Shown piece by piece: positions 5,859 through 8,367 of a stretch of DNA of 8,367 bases; the first letter of the stretch is position 1; every line of letters starts with the position of its first letter. Below the pieces are notes generated by a model, which was not told where the DNA came from, made no database searches, and saw only the letters and a list, made by a program, of their open reading frames with translations. The stretch is from NCBI GenBank assembly GCA_937951995.1, contig CALGAG010000134.1:1-8367 (forward strand), written 5' to 3'. This DNA is from an uncultured Bacillota bacterium (GTDB taxonomy: Bacteria > Bacillota > Clostridia > Tissierellales > Tissierellaceae). Position numbers and translations under genes: made by a program.

Positions 5859-5887
5859 AGTTTAACAAATTATTTATTGTAATACAA
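5859..5887 (-). promoter_or_regulatory. Candidate promoter of the DUF2975-HTH-cbrA-EFR1 operon
   Basis: On the minus strand TTGTAT (5887-5882) and TAAACT (5864-5859) are separated by 17 bases, and the -10 lies 33 bases before the ATG. The -10 matches the consensus at only four of six positions, so this is a weak call. The -35 falls inside the palindrome at 5868-5896, which would suit repression. Confidence 0.25.
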
Positions 5888-5896
5888 TATATAATT
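5868..5896. promoter_or_regulatory. 29-bp near-perfect palindrome, candidate operator
   Basis: Fourteen bases on each side of a central A at 5882 are complementary except for one pair (5874/5890). The inner 15 bases, TATTGTAATACAATA, are perfect. It lies between the divergently transcribed DUF2975 and fetA genes, about 43 bases from the first and 146 from the second. The odd length with a central base fits a dimeric HTH site, and the adjacent HTH gene is the obvious candidate ligand. The region is AT-rich, which raises the chance of accidental symmetry. Confidence 0.45.
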
Positions 5897-5950
5897 ATTC
5901 TTTTAGCAGGCTTTCTCCCCATAAAAATTAGTCAATAATCCCTGATTAAT

Positions 5951-5980
5951 TTGGGTATTACTAGAATTAGGCATGATAAT
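5951..5980 (+). promoter_or_regulatory. Candidate fetAB promoter
   Basis: TTGGGT (5951-5956) and GATAAT (5975-5980) are 18 bases apart. The -10 matches five of six consensus bases, the -35 only three. An imperfect inverted repeat (5925-5934 with 5943-5952) touches the -35. The leader to the fetA ATG would be about 60 bases. Confidence 0.25.
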
Positions 5981-6041
5981 GTATAAAAAGTCACCAAGGT
6001 GTAGATTACTATCTGGATATCATATGAAACGGAGGATTACT

Positions 6042-6686
6042 ATGTACAGATTTGAAAATGTCCGCTTCAGGGACATCATAAACATAGACAAGCTTACCAT
6101 AAGTGAACACCTTGTAACATCAATTGTGGGTCCTAGTGGAAGCGGAAAGACAACATTTATACGTCTTCTTAACAAGCTTATCAGTCCCGATGAGGGAGAG
6201 ATTATCTACATGGGCAAGCCCCTTATGGAATGGGATTCCGTAGAGCTTAGAAGAAGGGTTGTGATGCTCCCTCAACAGCCTGCAATCTATTCCGGCACTG
6301 TTAAGGACAATCTCCTGAAGGGGTTACTCTATTCGGAAAGGGAGCCTGTGTCAGATGATGTGCTTTTGAAAATGCTGGAATCAGTCAAGCTTAATAAGGA
6401 CCTTGAGGATAATGCAGAGCTTCTTTCAGGAGGAGAGAAACAACGGCTTGCCCTTGGAAGGGTTTTGCTTATGGAGCCGGATGTTTTACTGCTTGATGAG
6501 CCTTCCTCAGCTCTTGACGATAAAAAAGAGCTAATGATTATTGAAGAGGTTGTGGAATACACCAGAAGAAATAACAAAACCCTTGTGATGGTAACCCACT
6601 CAAACAGGATTGCAGAGGACTTTTCTGACCGGATAATAAAAATCTCCCCAGATGAACCAGTCCAGGTAAGGGAGGTATCAAGATGA
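6042..6686 (+). CDS. fetA: FetA-type ABC transporter ATPase
   Basis: 214 residues, a single ABC nucleotide-binding domain. Walker A is GPSGSGKT (30-37), the Q-loop Gln78/79 in MLPQQP, the signature LSGGEKQR (128-135), Walker B VLLLDEP (148-154), the D-loop SALD (156-159) and the switch His186 in MVTHS. It would power the UPF0014 permease encoded next. The pair corresponds to FetA/FetB (YbbL/YbbM) of Escherichia coli, linked there to iron export and peroxide resistance; the transported ion in this organism is not shown by the sequence. The ATG at 6042 is chosen because GGAGG lies 6 bases upstream; in-frame ATGs at 5973, 5979 and 6024 lack a comparable site, and MYRFENVRFRD is a normal ABC N-terminus. 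Its TGA overlaps the fetB ATG as ATGA. Confidence 0.88.
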   Translation: MYRFENVRFRDIINIDKLTISEHLVTSIVGPSGSGKTTFIRLLNKLISPDEGEIIYMGKPLMEWDSVELRRRVVMLPQQPAIYSGTVKDNLLKGLLYSEREPVSDDVLLKMLESVKLNKDLEDNAELLSGGEKQRLALGRVLLMEPDVLLLDEPSSALDDKKELMIIEEVVEYTRRNNKTLVMVTHSNRIAEDFSDRIIKISPDEPVQVREVSR

Positions 6687-7474
6687 GCAACGATATAATG
6701 AATCTCCAGCTTTGGCAGATCGGAGCAGCCTATGTCTTTATCGCCCTTCTTCTAGTTATAGTAAGAAAAAGAGGGATTGGCAGGGAGAGGGAAATCCTTA
6801 TCGCCTCTATCCGAATGACCCTCCAGCTTGTACTGGTGGGATATGTCCTTGTATATATCTTTGAGAGTACAAATCCTCTTATGACAATACTTGCAATAGC
6901 AGTCATGGAAGCATTTGCAATTGACAACATCTTTAAAAGGACACAGGAAAAGCTTACAGGAAGATTGAAGAAAATCATAGCCTTTTCAATGGTGACGGGC
7001 ACTCTTACAAGCATATTCTATTTTCTTTTTGTGGTTATAAGGATATATCCTTGGTTTAATCCTCAATACTTCATTCCCATAGCGGGGATGATAATAGGTA
7101 ACTCCATGACGGGAATATCACTTGGGGTAAAGGGGATTGCAGAAGGGATGAGAAATAAAAGAGCCCTGGTGGAGTCATCCCTAATGCTTGGTGCGACACC
7201 TGCCAGAGCTTCCAGAGAAATTGTAAACAGTGCCTTTGATTCCGCAATCCTTCCCACCATTAATTCCATGGTTGGAATGGGCATTGTGTCCCTCCCTGGT
7301 ATGATGACAGGTCAGATCCTTTCCGGAACATCGCCACTTATTGCAACAAAGTATCAGATTGCCATCATGCTTGGTATAGTTGGAAGCGTGGCTCTTTCAG
7401 TTATACTCTTTGTAATTCTGGGCTACAGAACCTTCTTCAACCAAGAGGACCAGCTTATTCACCTTGATGAATAG
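6683..7474 (+). CDS. fetB: FetB-type permease (UPF0014), putative metal exporter
   Basis: 263 residues with about seven membrane helices (near 10-27, 40-60, 65-83, 98-118, 128-149, 193-214, 225-247). Family marks include ASIRMTLQLVLVGY (41-54), IPIAGMIIGNSMTG (131-144), the cytoplasmic coupling segment ESSLMLGATPARASRE (164-179) that would contact the ATPase, and SLPGMMTGQILSGTSP (203-218). UPF0014 includes bacterial FetB and the permease half of plant aluminium-tolerance transporters. The start overlaps the fetA stop, with GGAGG 7 bases upstream, so stoichiometric co-translation is expected. Iron export is the best-supported role for the family, but substrate identity here is inferred. The next gene is convergent and ends 42 bases away. 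Confidence 0.9.
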   Translation: MSNDIMNLQLWQIGAAYVFIALLLVIVRKRGIGREREILIASIRMTLQLVLVGYVLVYIFESTNPLMTILAIAVMEAFAIDNIFKRTQEKLTGRLKKIIAFSMVTGTLTSIFYFLFVVIRIYPWFNPQYFIPIAGMIIGNSMTGISLGVKGIAEGMRNKRALVESSLMLGATPARASREIVNSAFDSAILPTINSMVGMGIVSLPGMMTGQILSGTSPLIATKYQIAIMLGIVGSVALSVILFVILGYRTFFNQEDQLIHLDE

Positions 7475-7516
7475 TCTTCTTCAAACCTAATGTTAATTTG
7501 ATTTTCACGGCAGTCA

Positions 7517-7873
7517 TCACTGGGCAGCATGAGTTTTGACTGTCTTGTTTTGGTATTTGCAGGCTACATACTCAATAATGACACCGTAAACAATCCCTGC
7601 AAGAAAGCTCACAGGATCCTGGAACCCAGATGTGGCATAGAAGGCAAAGGAAACCAAGAGTCCCAATCCTCCACCTCTTAAAAGAGATCTGTTAAGTGAA
7701 ATCCTCTTCCATGGAGCACCTATCAATATTCCCATAATCAGTCTGTTGTACCAGAGAGCAAAGAGCCAGTAGACCTCCCTTTCAAAGCCAGACCTGATTG
7801 ATGCGCCAACTATGCAGACCACACCAAGGAGCATGCCTGTAATAATTGATATCTTCATTCTTCGGGTAACCAT
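7517..7873 (-). CDS. Small four-helix membrane protein of unknown function
   Basis: 118 residues; no named family recognised with confidence. Four hydrophobic stretches (about 8-25, 35-52, 67-83, 88-105) are separated by short loops. The N-terminus is basic (MVTRRMK), which favours it staying in the cytoplasm. Distinctive segments are FALWYNRLIMGILIG (38-52) and GFQDPVSFLAGIVYGVIIEY (83-102); similar conserved hypothetical proteins seem familiar from Clostridia, from memory. The ATG at 7873 is used, with only an imperfect AAAGG about 12 bases before it; an ATG at 7858 would shorten the protein by five residues but has no better site. The gene is monocistronic, convergent to fetB and separated from ridA by 204 bases that include a hairpin. 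Confidence 0.7.
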   Translation of the reverse strand: MVTRRMKISIITGMLLGVVCIVGASIRSGFEREVYWLFALWYNRLIMGILIGAPWKRISLNRSLLRGGGLGLLVSFAFYATSGFQDPVSFLAGIVYGVIIEYVACKYQNKTVKTHAAQ

Positions 7874-7949
7874 AATTCATCTCAACCTTTCCTGGAATAT
7901 AAAATCAATTGTCTTGTCTTTCCTATACTTACCCAAAATTTGAGATTTG

Positions 7950-7979
7950 ATTTTACAGCATATGTAAACAAATAGTGAA
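7950..7979 (-). promoter_or_regulatory. Weak candidate promoter of the four-helix membrane protein gene
   Basis: On the minus strand TTCACT (7979-7974) and TAAAAT (7955-7950) are 18 bases apart, matching four and five of six consensus positions. The leader to the ATG would be about 76 bases. The -35 overlaps the foot of the hairpin at 7977-8004. Other AT-rich hexamers nearby make this uncertain. Confidence 0.2.
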
Positions 7980-8004
7980 GGAGCCACCGATGGATGACCC
8001 CTTC
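7977..8004 (-). terminator. Stem-loop downstream of ridA, probable terminator
   Basis: Arms 7977-7988 and 7993-8004 pair over 12 bp around a 4-base loop. In minus-strand RNA all 12 pairs form, three of them G-U; on the plus strand those three become mismatches, so the structure belongs to minus-strand transcripts. It begins 73 bases after the ridA stop and is followed by ACUAUUUGUUU, a moderate U-rich run. It could alternatively lie in the leader of the membrane-protein gene. Confidence 0.5.
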
Positions 8005-8077
8005 TTTGTATTTCTGAATATTTGAACTCCACTAAATCAACATCTACCCCATGGACTTCATACTTTACCTTCCTGTA

Positions 8078-8367
8078 CTAGATTTCTGCCATTGCTTCGA
8101 TTTCAACCAGACTTCCTCCATGGAGCTCAGGAACCGGTACAACAATCCGAGCAGGCTTGTGGTCTCCAAAAAAGTCTGCATACACCTCATTTATTGCATC
8201 CCAATTGTGGACACCTATTAAATATATCCTGCATTGAACTACATTTTCCTTGTCTAATCCAGCTTCATTTAGGACCCTTTCAACATTTGAAAGTGCCTGT
8301 CTTGCATGGTCCTTCACTCCACCGGTAGGAAGTTCCCTAGTGTCAGGGTCTATCGATAGTTGCCCTG
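8078..8367 (-). CDS. ridA: RidA/YjgF family enamine/imine deaminase (partial, N-terminus missing)
   Basis: The frame is open to the window edge and shows the last 95 residues of a protein normally near 125. The visible part begins GQLSIDPDTRELPTGG, the canonical RidA strand after the N-terminal beta hairpin, and continues through HARQALSNVERVLNEAG (20-36 of the fragment) and YADFFGDHKPARIVVPVPEL (62-81). It ends GGSLVEIEAMAEI, the usual family C-terminus. Arg73 of the fragment, in PAR, corresponds to the essential Arg105 of RidA that binds the substrate carboxylate, so imine deamination is likely retained. RidA clears reactive 2-aminoacrylate and related imines formed by PLP enzymes in the cytoplasm and works as a trimer. 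A GTG at 8317 could be mistaken for a start, but the sequence before it is still RidA-like. Confidence 0.92.
   Translation of the reverse strand, partial: GQLSIDPDTRELPTGGVKDHARQALSNVERVLNEAGLDKENVVQCRIYLIGVHNWDAINEVYADFFGDHKPARIVVPVPELHGGSLVEIEAMAEI

Noticed and set aside
5632..5922. 96-codon minus-strand frame that starts in the divergent intergenic region.
   Set aside because: It runs through the DUF2975 gene in another frame, has no ribosome site at its ATG, and would overlap the candidate operator and promoter.
5992..6001. CACCAAGGTG palindrome upstream of fetA.
   Set aside because: Only four base pairs per arm, with no second copy or known match; not enough to call an operator.
7456..7473. 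6-bp inverted repeat TATTCA/TGAATA over the fetB stop, considered as a terminator.
   Set aside because: The stem is short and AT-rich and no U-run follows. It may be chance; no other terminator was seen in the 42-base convergent gap.
7880..8077. The frame of ridA stays open for 66 codons past its TAG stop.
   Set aside because: RidA already ends at its canonical C-terminus; the extension has no ATG, no ribosome site with a usable start, and runs through the hairpin at 7977-8004. An open run of this length is not rare by chance. It would matter only if relatives conserve the peptide.
8092..8328. 78-codon plus-strand frame.
   Set aside because: Antisense to ridA, whose reading frame matches the family throughout.

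Overview
The window reads like a moderately low-G+C Gram-positive anaerobe, most likely a member of the Clostridia. The reasons are the strong AGGAGG-type ribosome sites, the use of TTG as a start, very AT-rich intergenic DNA, and a gene set typical of that class (EFR1-type flavodoxin/ferredoxin, YkvI, DUF2975 with a small HTH partner, a FetAB pair). Genus cannot be named from this stretch. No rRNA, tRNA, CRISPR array or transposase gene was seen.

Layout. Positions 1-5825 hold nine closely spaced genes on the minus strand. In transcription order they are: a DUF2975 membrane protein, a 74-aa HTH regulator, a CbrA-like FAD oxidoreductase of the geranylgeranyl-reductase family, an EFR1 flavodoxin/2x[4Fe-4S] protein, a YkvI-type transporter, a VOC protein, a radical SAM protein, a GNAT acetyltransferase, and the first 30 codons of a PLP enzyme with a threonine-synthase-like zinc ribbon, which is cut by the window edge. 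Several junctions are coupled (a 4-base ATGA overlap, a 1-base gap, a ribosome site inside the previous stop codon). A strong hairpin at 1596-1626 probably ends or attenuates part of the transcription before the radical SAM gene.

Positions 5826-6041 form a divergent intergenic region with a 29-bp near-perfect palindrome. To its right, on the plus strand, lie fetA and fetB (6042-7474), an ABC ATPase and a UPF0014 permease overlapping by ATGA. Facing them on the minus strand are an unrecognised 4-helix membrane protein (7517-7873) and, at the right edge, the C-terminal 95 residues of RidA (8078-8367) with a hairpin behind it.

How the genes may work together (inference): the FAD enzyme and the EFR1 protein look like an electron acceptor/donor pair controlled by the HTH regulator, and the divergent iron-efflux-type transporter may share that control. 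The most notable non-coding signal is a pair of short elements at 3155-3189 and 4017-4045. They share a GGGGACGGTTnTTTT core enclosed by inverted arms that differ in sequence but remain self-complementary, and each sits exactly on the stop codon of a redox gene.

Several start codons were moved downstream from the longest open frame because a good ribosome site dictates a later ATG.
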